This document shows positions 16,512 to 25,513 of a DNA stretch of 64,000 bases, in pieces. A model generated the notes under the pieces. It did not search any database and had not been told where the DNA came from. It was given only the letters and a program-made list of their open reading frames with translations. The DNA lies in NCBI RefSeq assembly GCF_009604425.1, contig NZ_WEGI01000004.1:62001-126000 (forward strand), read 5' to 3'. Origin of the DNA: Nocardia aurantia. GTDB lineage: Bacteria > Actinomycetota > Actinomycetes > Mycobacteriales > Mycobacteriaceae. The stretch's first letter is position 1. Each line of letters begins with the position of its first letter. The position numbers and the translations under genes were made by a program.

Positions 16512-18711
16512 GGTCACGCGCCGCTTCCGGCTCTGGCGGCCGTGGTCGCTGCGGCTGCGCCTGCTGATCGGGCAGGTACTGCTGCTGGTCGCCGTGGTGA
16601 CCGGGGTCGGCGCGGTGACCGAGATCGCGTTGCAGCAGTTCCTCGTTCATCAACTCGACATGCAGCTGTACGACCTGCAGAACCCGTCGCTGATGGATGT
16701 GGGCGGCGGTCCCCGGCTGGGACCGCGGCCCAGTGTGCTGCCTTGGCCGCCGGTCCCGGCCGCCGAGACACAGACCGCGGCGACTCCGCCGGCCTCGTCC
16801 GCGGCACCGGGACCGGATGCCGCGGAGAGTTCGGAGGCGCCGCCGCCGGGCGGGGTGATCCGGCAACCGCCGCCGGTGGTCGGGGGTTATGACGACGGCC
16901 GGCCGCTGCCACCGGGTCCGCCGGGCGGCGGGTCCGGCGATCGGGCGACCGCGCCGCCGCCGGGGAATGCGCATCCGGGCGGTGGGGGATCCGGCGACGG
17001 TTCCGGCGGCGGTGATGGTTCCGGCGACGGCAACTCCGGCCACGGTGGCTCGGGCGATGGCAGCTCCGGCCACGGTGGCTCGGGCGATGGCAGCTCCGGC
17101 CACGGTGGTTCCGGCGATGGCAGCTCCGGCCACGGTGGTTCCGGCGATGGTGGTTCCGGCGATGGTGGGCCCGGTAATGGTGGGTCGGGGAACGGTGGTT
17201 CCGGAAACGGTGGGTCGGGGAACGGTGGTTCGGGGAACGGCTCCGGCGCCGGTACCGGGAACGGTCCGGGCATGCCCAGCCCTGGACCGGGAATCGGGCC
17301 CGGTGGATTCGGATCCGTGCCGGGCGGCGGCCACGGCATGCCGGGCGGCGGTATGCGGGGGATCATCGCCGATTCGCTCGCCCCGGCGCGGACCGTGCCG
17401 GCCCAGGTGTCCCCGGATCCGCAGCCCGCGAATCCGCCGCAGCGGACCGGGAATTCGGGTCCGTCGTTCCTGCACCGCGGTGGCATCCAATCCGGTTCGG
17501 TGGGCGCGATCGTCAACCACGGCATCGTGACCGCGGCCGGCCGCATCAGCGTCGACGGCACCCAGAGCGACCTGTCCGCACTGGCGAAACGGCAGCTCGC
17601 GGAGGTGCCGGCCGACAGCGTGCCGATGACCGTCGGCCTCGACGGCGCCGGTCGCTACCGGGTCATCGCCGATCCCACCTGGGACGGCACGGTGGTCGTC
17701 ACCGGCCTGCCGATGGCGGGTGTGGACGCGATCCTGATGCGCGCGCTGCTGGTGACGGTGGTCGTCACCGCGGTCGCCCTGAGCATCTCGATCACCCTCG
17801 GCGTGTGGCTGATCAGCCGGTCGCTGAATCCGCTGAGCCGGGTCGCGGTGACCGCCTCGAAGGTCGCGGACCTGCGGCTGGACCGCGGCGAGGTGGCGCT
17901 GCCGGTGCGGGTGCCCAGTGGCGACGCCGACCCGGCCACCGAGGTCGGCCGGCTCGGCGCCGCGGTGAACCGGATGCTCGATCACATCGCCGACGCGCTG
18001 TCGTCGCGGCACGCCAGTGAGACCCGGGTCCGGCAGTTCCTCGCCGACGCCAGCCACGAACTGCGCACCCCGCTGGCCGCCATTCGCGGCTATACCGAAC
18101 TGGCACAACGGGATCGGCACGACATGTCGGCACAGGCCGCGGACGCGATGGCCCGGGTCGATGCCGCCGCCCGGCGGATGTCGGCGCTGGTCGAGGACAT
18201 GTTGCTGCTGGCCCGTCTGGATTCCGGCCGGTCGCTGGAGCAGGGTCCGGTGGACCTCTCGCAGCTCACCGTCGACGCCATCAGCGATGCCCACATCGCC
18301 GGTCGCGAGCATCGCTGGGACCTGGACCTGCCCGACGAGCCGGTGGTGGTGGCCGGCGACGGCGCCCGCCTGCATCAGGTGCTGTCGAATCTGCTCACCA
18401 ACGCGCGCGTGCACACACCGCCCGGCACCACGGTCACGGTGTCGCTGGACTTCGCGGGCGAGGGAGCGGTCTGGCGGGTCTGCGACGACGGGCCGGGCAT
18501 CCCGGCGCACCTGCAACCGGAGGTGTTCGAGCGTTTCGCCCGGGGTGACTCGTCGCGGTCGCGGCAGGCCGGCAGCACCGGGCTGGGGCTGGCGATCGTC
18601 GCGGCGGTGGTGAAGGCGCACGGCGGGACCATCGCCGTCGACAGCGTGCCCGGCGCCACGGCCTTCACGGTCCGGTTGCCCGGACGAGCGGCAGCGCCGG
18701 AAACGAACTGA
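16489..18711 (+). CDS. Membrane sensor histidine kinase with Gly-rich extracytoplasmic repeats (TrcS-like)
   Basis: 740 residues; ATG 16489 overlaps the regulator gene by 23 bases. Membrane helix near 20-50, a very long extracytoplasmic region (to about 405) whose middle is Gly/Ser/Asn/His repeats, second helix about 410-440, HAMP, HisKA (DASHELRTPLAAIRGYTELAQ), HATPase with NLLTNARVHTPPG, DDGPGIP and STGLGLAIV. About 400 residues outside the membrane is much more than usual for this family because of the repeats. The pair is followed, 76 bases on, by the glycosyltransferase gene on the same strand, so it may control surface glycosylation; that is inference. Confidence 0.93.
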   Translation: MCSSRPAEVTRRFRLWRPWSLRLRLLIGQVLLLVAVVTGVGAVTEIALQQFLVHQLDMQLYDLQNPSLMDVGGGPRLGPRPSVLPWPPVPAAETQTAATPPASSAAPGPDAAESSEAPPPGGVIRQPPPVVGGYDDGRPLPPGPPGGGSGDRATAPPPGNAHPGGGGSGDGSGGGDGSGDGNSGHGGSGDGSSGHGGSGDGSSGHGGSGDGSSGHGGSGDGGSGDGGPGNGGSGNGGSGNGGSGNGGSGNGSGAGTGNGPGMPSPGPGIGPGGFGSVPGGGHGMPGGGMRGIIADSLAPARTVPAQVSPDPQPANPPQRTGNSGPSFLHRGGIQSGSVGAIVNHGIVTAAGRISVDGTQSDLSALAKRQLAEVPADSVPMTVGLDGAGRYRVIADPTWDGTVVVTGLPMAGVDAILMRALLVTVVVTAVALSISITLGVWLISRSLNPLSRVAVTASKVADLRLDRGEVALPVRVPSGDADPATEVGRLGAAVNRMLDHIADALSSRHASETRVRQFLADASHELRTPLAAIRGYTELAQRDRHDMSAQAADAMARVDAAARRMSALVEDMLLLARLDSGRSLEQGPVDLSQLTVDAISDAHIAGREHRWDLDLPDEPVVVAGDGARLHQVLSNLLTNARVHTPPGTTVTVSLDFAGEGAVWRVCDDGPGIPAHLQPEVFERFARGDSSRSRQAGSTGLGLAIVAAVVKAHGGTIAVDSVPGATAFTVRLPGRAAAPETN
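17041..17240 (+). repeat. 30-nt then 15-nt tandem repeats in the sensor kinase gene
   Basis: Four near-identical 30-base units (17041-17160) code for His-Gly-Gly-Ser-Gly-Asp-Gly-Ser-Ser-Gly, then five or so 15-base units code for Gly-Asn-Gly-Gly-Ser. The periods keep the frame. These are in the extracytoplasmic linker. Confidence 0.85.
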
Positions 18712-18787
18712 TCGCGCGGCCCTGCTCCCAGGGAACGCACAGCTTCGGCGCAGCCGGGTGGCACGAATCGTCAGCAGGATCGTGGAT

Positions 18788-21115
18788 GTGACGACGACTG
18801 TATTGGAACCTGTGGCTCCGCCCGGCCGGTCGCCGCGGCCGGTGCGGGATCGGACGACGGTGTGGCGGCGGCTGTCGCTCGGCGCCCTGCTCCTGGCGAC
18901 CGCGGCACTGTACCTGTGGGATCTCGGCGCCGGCGGCTGGGCCAATCAGTTCTACGCCGCGGCCGTGCAGGCCGGGTCGTCGAGCTGGAAGGCGATGCTG
19001 TTCGGCTCGAGTGACGCGGCCGGCGCGATCACCGTGGACAAGACGCCCGGCGCGCTGTGGGTGATGGATCTCTCCGCGCGCCTGTTCGGATTCAACGCGT
19101 GGAGTCTGCTGGTACCGCAGGCGCTGGAGGGTGTCGCGACGGTGGCGGTCCTGTACGCCGCGGTGCGGCGGGTCGGCGGCCACGGCGCCGGGCTGCTCGC
19201 GGGCGCGGTACTGGCCGTGACGCCGGTGGCCGCGTTGATGTTCCGCTACGACAATCCCGACTCGCTGCTCGTGCTGATGCTCACCGTGGCGGCCTACTGC
19301 GTGCTGCGGGCGATCGAAAAGGACGCCGCCGCATGGTGGTTGCCGCTGGCCGGGGTCGCGATCGGCTTCGGTTTCCTGGCCAAGATGATGCAGGCGTTCC
19401 TGGTGCTGCCGGCCTTCGCCGTCGCGTATCTGCTTGCGGCACAAGGTGGCTGGGGTAAGCGGCTGTGGCGCTCGGCGACCGCGCTGCTCACGCTGGTCGT
19501 GTCGGCGGGCTGGTATCTGGCGCTGGTGGCGCTGTGGCCCGCGAGTTCACGGCCCTACATCGGCGGCTCCCAGCACAACAGCGTGCTCGAACTCGCGCTG
19601 GGCTACAACGGTGTCGGCCGGATCACCGGCAACGAGACCGGCGGGCTGGGCAACACCAACTTCGACGTCGGCTGGGACCGGCTGTTCGGCGACGAGATGG
19701 GTGGCGACATCGCCTGGTTGATCCCGGCGGCGCTGATCCTGACCGTGGCCGGGTTGTGGGTGCTGCGCAGGGCGCCGCGCACCGACCCCGCGCGGGCGGC
19801 GCTGGTGCTGTGGCTGGGCTGGCTGGTCGTCACCGGCGCGGTCTTCAGCTACGCCAACGGGATTCTGCATCCGTACTACACCGTCGCGCTGGCGCCGGCG
19901 GTCGGCGGCGCGGTCGGTATCGGCGCTAGCCTGATGTGGCAGCGCCGCAACGATATTCGGGCGACCGCGGTGTTGTCGGGCACCCTGGTGGTGACGGTGG
20001 TACTGGCCGACGTGCTGTTGCGCCGTACCCCGCAATGGAATTCGTGGCTGGTGCCGGTGGTGACTGTGGCGGGTGTCGTCGCGGCGGTGGCGGTGCTGTT
20101 CGTCGGCCGGCTGCCGCGGACGCTGGCGACCGTCGCGACCCTGCTGGCCGTCGCCGCGGCGCTGGCCGGACCGGCGGCCTACTCGATCGCGACGGCGGCG
20201 ACGACCCACGGCGGTCCGATCCCGTCGGCCGGTCCGGGTGGTTCCGGCTTCGGCGGGCGGCACGGTCCGCCCGATGGTGGCAATCGGGACGGCAACTCCG
20301 GCAAGGCTTTCGGTGGTTCGCGCAACAGCGGCGGCGCGCCGGGACAGCCCGGTACCGCCGGGCCGGGTGCGGCGGGTGCCGGTACGGGACCGGGCGGCAC
20401 AGGTCCCGGTACCGGGCCGGGTGGTACGGGTTCCGGTACCGGTTCGGGTGGTACGGGTTCCGGTACCGGGTCGGGCGGCACAGGTTCCGGTACCGGGTCG
20501 GGCGCCGCGAGTTCCGGTGCGGGACAAGGTGATCCGCGATTCGGTGCAGCAGCCGGTGGCGCCCCGGGCGGACCGAATACTGCTGCGGGCCCAGGCATTC
20601 CGGGATCCGGTGCGACGGCGAACGGCGGTACGACTGGTGCCGCGGGCACTGGCGGTACGGCCGGTGCCGCGGGCAATGGCGGGACGACCGGTGCCGCGGG
20701 CAACGGTGGCGGCGGTGGCTTCGGCGGCGGCCCGATGGGCGGAATGTTCGGCTCCGACAAGGCGAGTGCGCAGGTGGTCGCGGCGCTGACGGCGAATGCG
20801 GGCGATTACACCTGGGTCGCCGCCGCGGTCGGCTCCAACAATGCCGCGACCTATCAGCTGGCGACCCGTGATCCGGTGATGGCCATCGGCGGATACAACG
20901 CCACCGACCCCGCCCCAACCCTGGATCGGTTCCGGGAGTACGTGGCGCAGCACAAGATTCACTACTACATCGACGGATCGACGATGGGTGGTATGCGCGG
21001 CGCGAACAGCGGCGGCAGTACCGCGTCGACGGAGATCGCCGCCTGGGTGAAGGCCAACTTCACCGCGCAGACGATCGACGGCGTCACGGTCTACGACCTC
21101 ACCCCGGGTTCCTGA
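18788..21115 (+). CDS. YkcB/ArnT-like family 39 glycosyltransferase with Gly-rich linker (copy 1)
   Basis: 775 residues from GTG 18788 (AGGAT seven bases upstream; GTG 18758 is an alternative). Hydrophobic polytopic N-terminal 450 residues: a DLG..GWANQFYAAAVQAG luminal loop with early acidic residue, TVDKTPGALWVMDLSARLFG, FRYDNPDSLLVLM, LAKMMQAFLVLPAFA and LHPYYTVALAPA. These are hallmarks of the PMT_2/GT39 mannosyl- or arabinosyltransferase fold that uses polyprenyl-phosphate sugars. A Gly/Thr repeat linker leads to a C-terminal globular domain (VMAIGGYNATDPAPTLDRFREYV) shared with copy 2. Acceptor unknown. A strong hairpin follows its stop. Confidence 0.88.
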   Translation: MTTTVLEPVAPPGRSPRPVRDRTTVWRRLSLGALLLATAALYLWDLGAGGWANQFYAAAVQAGSSSWKAMLFGSSDAAGAITVDKTPGALWVMDLSARLFGFNAWSLLVPQALEGVATVAVLYAAVRRVGGHGAGLLAGAVLAVTPVAALMFRYDNPDSLLVLMLTVAAYCVLRAIEKDAAAWWLPLAGVAIGFGFLAKMMQAFLVLPAFAVAYLLAAQGGWGKRLWRSATALLTLVVSAGWYLALVALWPASSRPYIGGSQHNSVLELALGYNGVGRITGNETGGLGNTNFDVGWDRLFGDEMGGDIAWLIPAALILTVAGLWVLRRAPRTDPARAALVLWLGWLVVTGAVFSYANGILHPYYTVALAPAVGGAVGIGASLMWQRRNDIRATAVLSGTLVVTVVLADVLLRRTPQWNSWLVPVVTVAGVVAAVAVLFVGRLPRTLATVATLLAVAAALAGPAAYSIATAATTHGGPIPSAGPGGSGFGGRHGPPDGGNRDGNSGKAFGGSRNSGGAPGQPGTAGPGAAGAGTGPGGTGPGTGPGGTGSGTGSGGTGSGTGSGGTGSGTGSGAASSGAGQGDPRFGAAAGGAPGGPNTAAGPGIPGSGATANGGTTGAAGTGGTAGAAGNGGTTGAAGNGGGGGFGGGPMGGMFGSDKASAQVVAALTANAGDYTWVAAAVGSNNAATYQLATRDPVMAIGGYNATDPAPTLDRFREYVAQHKIHYYIDGSTMGGMRGANSGGSTASTEIAAWVKANFTAQTIDGVTVYDLTPGS
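20381..20515 (+). repeat. 27-nt tandem repeat in glycosyltransferase copy 1
   Basis: Five 27-base units coding Gly-Thr-Gly-(Pro/Ser)-Gly-Gly-Thr-Gly-(Pro/Ser), followed after about 120 bases by a second repeat family coding Gly-Ala-Ala-Gly-Asn-Gly-Gly-Thr. Disordered linker between membrane and C-terminal domains. Confidence 0.85.
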
Positions 21116-21134
21116 CCCGCCGAGCGAAACACGA

Positions 21135-21167
21135 ACGGCCCCGGAAGCATTGAGCTTCCGGGGCCGT
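21135..21167. terminator. Strong bidirectional hairpin terminator
   Basis: Perfect 14-bp stem (arms 21135-21148 and 21154-21167) with a 5-base ATTGA loop, between the convergent glycosyltransferase and tRNA-Gly genes. No T-tract, as is usual in high-GC actinobacteria. Confidence 0.85.
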
Positions 21168-21177
21168 CATGTGTATG

Positions 21178-21250
21178 AGCGGATGACGGGATTCGAACCC
21201 GCGACCCTCACCTTGGCAAGGTGATGCGCTACCAACTGCGCTACATCCGC
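21178..21250 (-). tRNA. tRNA-Gly (GCC anticodon)
   Basis: 73 bases read on the minus strand: 7-bp acceptor stem GCGGATG/CATCCGC, T8 A9, D stem GCGC/GCGC with the GTTGGTA loop, anticodon stem TCACC/GGTGA with loop TTGCCAA (anticodon GCC), and T arm CGGGTTCGAATCCCG. The 3' CCA is not encoded. It lies between the two glycosyltransferase genes. Confidence 0.97.
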
Positions 21251-21405
21251 ACGTTGCCGTCCGGCAACGAGAAGGAACAATATCCCACCGTCGCGTGAAA
21301 CTGCGAATCCCCAGGTCGCGCGGTTCCCAGCGAACTCTCGGCGTAGACAAATCCGGTCCGTACGCGCGGCACCGACGATGGAGTCAACGCAGGAGAGGAC
21401 CTGAC

Positions 21406-23640
21406 ATGACGCTCATCGAAACCCCCGTGCGGCGGGCCCATCCCGCCGATCCGACACCACCGCGACCGGCCCGGCCGCGCAACCGATGGTTCTACGGACC
21501 ACCCGATCGGCCGCGCTGGGCCCGGCCCTCGCTGCTGGGCCTGCTGGTCGCGACCGCGACACTGTATCTGGTCGGTCTCAGCCGAAACGGTTGGGGCAAC
21601 GACTATTACGCGGCGGCGGTGCAGGCCGGCACCAAGAGCTGGAAGGCGCTGCTGTTCGGTGCGCTGGACGCCGGCAACTCGATCACCGTCGACAAGCCGC
21701 CCGCGTCGCTGTGGGTGATGGGCCTGTCCGGACGGCTGTTCGGCTTCGGTTCCTTCTCCATGCTGTTGCCCGAGGCGCTGATGGGTGTGGCCTCGGTCGC
21801 GCTGGTGTATGCGACGGTGCGCCGCTGGAACGGTCCCGCCGCGGGCTTGCTGGCCGGTAGCGTACTGGCGCTGACACCGGTGGCGGCGTTGATGTTCCGG
21901 TTCAACAACCCGGACGCGCTGCTGGTGTTCCTGCTGTGCGCCGCCGCCTACTGCACCGTACGGGCCACCGAGACCGGCAGCGGCCGCTGGCTCGCATTGA
22001 CCGGTGCCGCGCTCGGGTTCGGCTTCCTGGCGAAGATGATGCAGGCGTTCCTGGTACTGCCGGCGTTCGGGCTGGTGTTCCTGCTCGCCGCGCCGATCGG
22101 ACTGTGGCGACGGGTGTTCGCCCTGGCGGGTGCGGTGGTCGCGCTGGTGGTGTCCGGTGGCTGGTTCGTCGCGCTGGTCGAGCTCTGGCCGTCGGCGTCC
22201 CGGCCCTACATCGGCGGGTCGACCAGCAACAGCCTGTGGGAACTGGCGATGGACTACAACGGACTCGGGCGCGTGTTCGGCGGCTCGGGCAACCACGGCG
22301 GTGGTGGCGGTGGCGGCGGCAGTTTCGGCGGCAGCACCGGTGTGACCCGGCTGTTCGCCGAGCAGATCGGCACCGAGATCTCCTGGCTGCTGCCCGCCGC
22401 GCTGATCGGCCTGGTGGCGGGGCTGTGGTTCACCCGGCGTGACCCGCGCACCGGACGGACCCGCGCCGCGCTGGTGCTGTGGGGCGGCTGGCTGGTCGTG
22501 ACCCTGGTGGTGTTCAGCTACATGCAGGGCACGATGCACCCCTACTACACGGTCGCGCTGGCACCGGCCATCGCCGCGGTGCTGGGTATCTGCCTGACCG
22601 AATTGTGGCGGGGCCGTGGCACTCTCGGCGCGCGCGCAGTTCTCGGCGGGATGCTCGCTGCCACCGGGATCTGGAATTATGTGCTGCTGGACCGCACCCC
22701 GGACTGGTATCCGGCGCTGCGCTGGATCGTGCTGATCGGTGCGATCGTGGTCGCCGCCGTGACCGTGGTCGGCCTGCATCAACTCGGCCGCCTGACGGTG
22801 GTCGTGGCCGCGGCTGGACTGCTGTTCGGGCTGGCGGGGTCGACCGCCTACACGATCGAGACGGTGGCGACCGTGCACACGGGTTCGATGCCGTCGTCGG
22901 GGCCGAGTACCGGGCACGGCTTCGGTGGACCCGGCGGCGGTACCGGCGGTGGCGCACCGGGTGCCGCCGCCCCGGACGGCTCGACCGGCGGTTCGGGCTC
23001 CGGCGCTTTGGGCACGGCGGATGGGGCGGCCGGTTCGGGCTCGGCCGGATCGGTCGGCGGACAGGCCGGCGGTGGTTCGGTGACCGGATCGGTCGGCGGA
23101 CAGGCCGGCGGTGGTTCGGTGACCGGTTCGGCCGGCGGACCGGCGGGCGGTGGTTCGGTGACCGGTTCGGCCGGCGGACCGGCGGGCGGTGGTTCGGCCA
23201 CCGGTTCGGCCGGAAAACCGGCGAGCGGCGGTTCGGGAACCGGTGCGGCTGCGGCCGGCGAGGGCGGGGACGCGGCGCGGGGTGGGCCGGGCGGCGGCAG
23301 CGACAACGCCGCGGTTCAGCAATTGCTGAGAGATTCCGGTGAGTTCCGCTGGGCCGCCGCCACCATCAGTGCCCAGTCCGCGGCCGGTTTGGAACTGAAC
23401 ACCGGCGCCTCGGTCATGGCGATCGGCGGATTCACCGGCAGCGACCAGTCGCCGACGCTGGCACAGTTTCAGCAATACGTGGCCGACGGCGATGTCCACT
23501 ACTTCGTCGCGGGCGGCGGTATGGGCCCCAGCGGTGGCTCGGGTGTCGGATCGGAGATCACGGCGTGGGTGCAGCAGCACTACGCGGCGACCACGGTCGG
23601 CGGCAGTACGGTCTACGACCTGACCGCGCCGATCTCCTGA
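21406..23640 (+). CDS. YkcB/ArnT-like family 39 glycosyltransferase with Gly-rich linker (copy 2)
   Basis: 744 residues from ATG 21406 (GGAGAGGA upstream). Clearly paralogous to copy 1: the same GWGNDYYAAAVQAGTKSWK loop, TVDKPPASLWVMGLSGRLFG, FRFNNPDALLVFLL, LAKMMQAFLVLPAF and MHPYYTVALAPA. An additional Gly-rich insertion (GNHGGGGGGGGSFGG) sits in a luminal loop. The Gly/Ser/Val repeat linker and a C-terminal domain (VMAIGGFTGSDQSPTLAQFQQYV) follow. Same fold and probable role as copy 1: transfer of sugar from a polyprenyl phosphate outside the membrane. The tRNA-Gly gene sits between the two copies. Confidence 0.88.
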   Translation: MTLIETPVRRAHPADPTPPRPARPRNRWFYGPPDRPRWARPSLLGLLVATATLYLVGLSRNGWGNDYYAAAVQAGTKSWKALLFGALDAGNSITVDKPPASLWVMGLSGRLFGFGSFSMLLPEALMGVASVALVYATVRRWNGPAAGLLAGSVLALTPVAALMFRFNNPDALLVFLLCAAAYCTVRATETGSGRWLALTGAALGFGFLAKMMQAFLVLPAFGLVFLLAAPIGLWRRVFALAGAVVALVVSGGWFVALVELWPSASRPYIGGSTSNSLWELAMDYNGLGRVFGGSGNHGGGGGGGGSFGGSTGVTRLFAEQIGTEISWLLPAALIGLVAGLWFTRRDPRTGRTRAALVLWGGWLVVTLVVFSYMQGTMHPYYTVALAPAIAAVLGICLTELWRGRGTLGARAVLGGMLAATGIWNYVLLDRTPDWYPALRWIVLIGAIVVAAVTVVGLHQLGRLTVVVAAAGLLFGLAGSTAYTIETVATVHTGSMPSSGPSTGHGFGGPGGGTGGGAPGAAAPDGSTGGSGSGALGTADGAAGSGSAGSVGGQAGGGSVTGSVGGQAGGGSVTGSAGGPAGGGSVTGSAGGPAGGGSATGSAGKPASGGSGTGAAAAGEGGDAARGGPGGGSDNAAVQQLLRDSGEFRWAAATISAQSAAGLELNTGASVMAIGGFTGSDQSPTLAQFQQYVADGDVHYFVAGGGMGPSGGSGVGSEITAWVQQHYAATTVGGSTVYDLTAPIS
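23056..23211 (+). repeat. 39-nt tandem repeat in glycosyltransferase copy 2
   Basis: Four 39-base units coding Gly-Gly-(Gln/Pro)-Ala-Gly-Gly-Gly-Ser-(Val/Ala)-Thr-Gly-Ser-(Val/Ala), then a decayed fifth. The unit differs from those in copy 1, so the repeats grew independently after duplication. Confidence 0.85.
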
Positions 23641-23655
23641 TCGGCCGGACGACGC

Positions 23656-23688
23656 GAGGCCCGGGGTTCCGAAGGGGCCCCGGGCCTC
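23656..23688. terminator. Bidirectional hairpin terminator
   Basis: Perfect 11-bp stem (arms GAGGCCCGGGG and CCCCGGGCCTC) around an 11-base loop, between the convergent glycosyltransferase copy 2 and the small secreted-protein gene. Confidence 0.8.
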
Positions 23689-23706
23689 ACGGTCGTGCGG
23701 AAGAGA

Positions 23707-23991
23707 TCAGAAGGGCAGCGGAATCCAGGTGCCGAACAGCGAGAACCCGTGCTGCTGCTGGCTCTGCGGCAGCTGCTGGCCCTGCTGGCCCGGCTGCTGC
23801 GGCTGGGCTTGCTGCCCCTGCTGGCCCTGCTGCTGCGACTGCCCCTGCTGCGCCTGCTGGCTCTGCTGGTCCTGCTGGCCGGGGGACGACTGCTCCGGCT
23901 CGGCGACGGCGATGCCCGCCCCCATCCCCAGGGCCGCGATCGTCACACCACCGGCCAGGACGGTCCGGGCAAGCGTCGACTTCACCTTCAT
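23707..23991 (-). CDS. Small secreted Gln-rich protein
   Basis: 94 residues from ATG 23991 behind GAGGAG. Signal peptide (MKVKSTLARTVLAGGV, cleavage after IAVA), then about 45 residues almost only Gln, Ser, Gly and Pro (QQGQSQQQGQQGQQAQ) and a short hydrophobic end, GFSLFGTWIPLPF. Signal peptide similar to that of the 13409-13648 protein. Function unknown; the terminal aromatic motif is reminiscent of small surface-exported proteins. Confidence 0.78.
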   Translation of the reverse strand: MKVKSTLARTVLAGGVTIAALGMGAGIAVAEPEQSSPGQQDQQSQQAQQGQSQQQGQQGQQAQPQQPGQQGQQLPQSQQQHGFSLFGTWIPLPF

Positions 23992-24280
23992 GCACACGCT
24001 CCTCTTCGTCGGTAGGACCTTCACAGCTACGTATGAGCTAGGTGCCGATTGTGCCGATCCGAGCGGCAGATGCACATCGACTCGCCGAAGGGGTGATGGT
24101 CGGCGTAGCGATCTGCGTCACAAAAAGGTAACGGAAAAGCCTCGATTGCCGAATACTTGCCAGAGAGTGCCGGTCGAGGCTCGTTCCGCCGGTGCGTCCA
24201 GAACGTCACACCGCACGGGTCGATTTTTCCGCCTCCGGAGTGTCAGCCGCGGCGTGTTGAAGTGAAAGGTCGACGAACGG

Positions 24281-25390
24281 ATGCAGATGGGGAATTTCGA
24301 CTCCTCCCGGCGGCGGACCGCCCCGGGATTGCGAGCCTGGGTGTGCGCGGCGGTGCTGGCGATGCTGATACCGGTGACCACCGCGCTGGTCGGTTCGGGC
24401 ACCGCCCTGATCGGCGCGGGCACCGCCGCGGCGGCCCTGGACCCGGACGGCTTCGACTTCTACGTGGATTCCGCGATGGGCCCGATCAAGTCCCGCGTGT
24501 TCCGGGCCGCGGACGGCAACACCAGCCGCGTGGTCTACGCGCTCGACGGTATGCGAGCCCGGGAGGATCTGAGCGGCTGGGAGATCAACACCGAGATCGC
24601 CCGCTCGCTGACCGCCGCGAACATCAATGTCGTCATGCCGATCGGCGGTGAGTCCAGTTTCTACACCGACTGGAACGCGCCGAGCAGCATCCTCGGCACC
24701 GGTTCCAGCAGCGGTTCGTCCGGTGGTTCGGGCAACGGCTCCTCCTCGGGGTCGGCCTCCGGTTCCGGCGGCCTGCAGGTGCTGTCCAACACCGGCCCGG
24801 GCAAGTCCTACACCTACAAGTGGGAAACCTTCCTCACCCAGGACCTGCGCAACGCGCTGCGGGACCGGCTCGGCTTCGCGGCGAGCCGTAACGGCATCTT
24901 CGGCCTGTCGATGGGCGGCAGTGCGGCGCTGACGCTGGCCGCCTACCACCCGGACCAGTTCAGCTACGCCGGCTCGTTCTCCGGCTATCTCAACCTGTCG
25001 GCGCCGGGTATGCGGGACGCGATCCGGGTCGCGATGGTCGACGCCGGCGGATACAACGTCGACTCGATGGCGCCGCCGTGGGACAAGAAGTGGCTGCGGA
25101 TGGATCCGTTCGTCTTCGCGCCGCAGTTGATCAACAACGGTACCCGGCTGTGGGTGTCGGCGGCCAGCGGCCTGCCCGCGGCCGGTGACGGCCCGAACCT
25201 GAACACCGTCAACGGCATGGGCCTGGAGGCGCTGGCGCTGGTGAACACCCGCGCGTTCCAGGTGCGGATGAACACCCTCGGCGGCGGGAACGTCACCTAC
25301 GACTTCCCGGCCGCGGGCATCCACGAGTGGAACAATTGGGCGAACGAGGTCAACCGGATGATTCCGGATCTGTCCGCCAACATCGGCTAG
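24281..25390 (+). CDS. Secreted mycolyltransferase/esterase of the antigen 85 family
   Basis: 369 residues from ATG 24281 (second ATG two codons later). Signal peptide with a Tat-like SRRRTAP start, mature region beginning near ALDPDGFDFYVDSAMG. Alpha/beta-hydrolase fold: RVVYALDGMRA oxyanion region, SSFYTDWN, nucleophile serine in GIFGLSMGGSAAL, SFSGYLNLSAP, and the histidine in GIHEWNNW. This family transfers mycolic acids from trehalose monomycolate to arabinogalactan or to a second trehalose. Odd feature: a 25-residue Ser/Gly insertion (about 143-167) after SSILGTG, in the place where the fold usually has a short loop. No linked partner gene. Confidence 0.9.
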   Translation: MQMGNFDSSRRRTAPGLRAWVCAAVLAMLIPVTTALVGSGTALIGAGTAAAALDPDGFDFYVDSAMGPIKSRVFRAADGNTSRVVYALDGMRAREDLSGWEINTEIARSLTAANINVVMPIGGESSFYTDWNAPSSILGTGSSSGSSGGSGNGSSSGSASGSGGLQVLSNTGPGKSYTYKWETFLTQDLRNALRDRLGFAASRNGIFGLSMGGSAALTLAAYHPDQFSYAGSFSGYLNLSAPGMRDAIRVAMVDAGGYNVDSMAPPWDKKWLRMDPFVFAPQLINNGTRLWVSAASGLPAAGDGPNLNTVNGMGLEALALVNTRAFQVRMNTLGGGNVTYDFPAAGIHEWNNWANEVNRMIPDLSANIG

Positions 25391-25513
25391 CCCGCCGTCG
25401 TCTCGTCGGCGCATCCGCCCGTCTCACCATCCGGTGGGGCGGGCGGTTGCGAAATCTCCCTATTCGAACAAACCGTGCGGACGAGAAATAACGTGCGGTC
25501 GTATGCTTTGAAT

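Noticed and set aside
20381..20515. CRISPR-like periodicity
   Set aside because: The 27-nt units are contiguous, in frame with a coding sequence and have no spacers.
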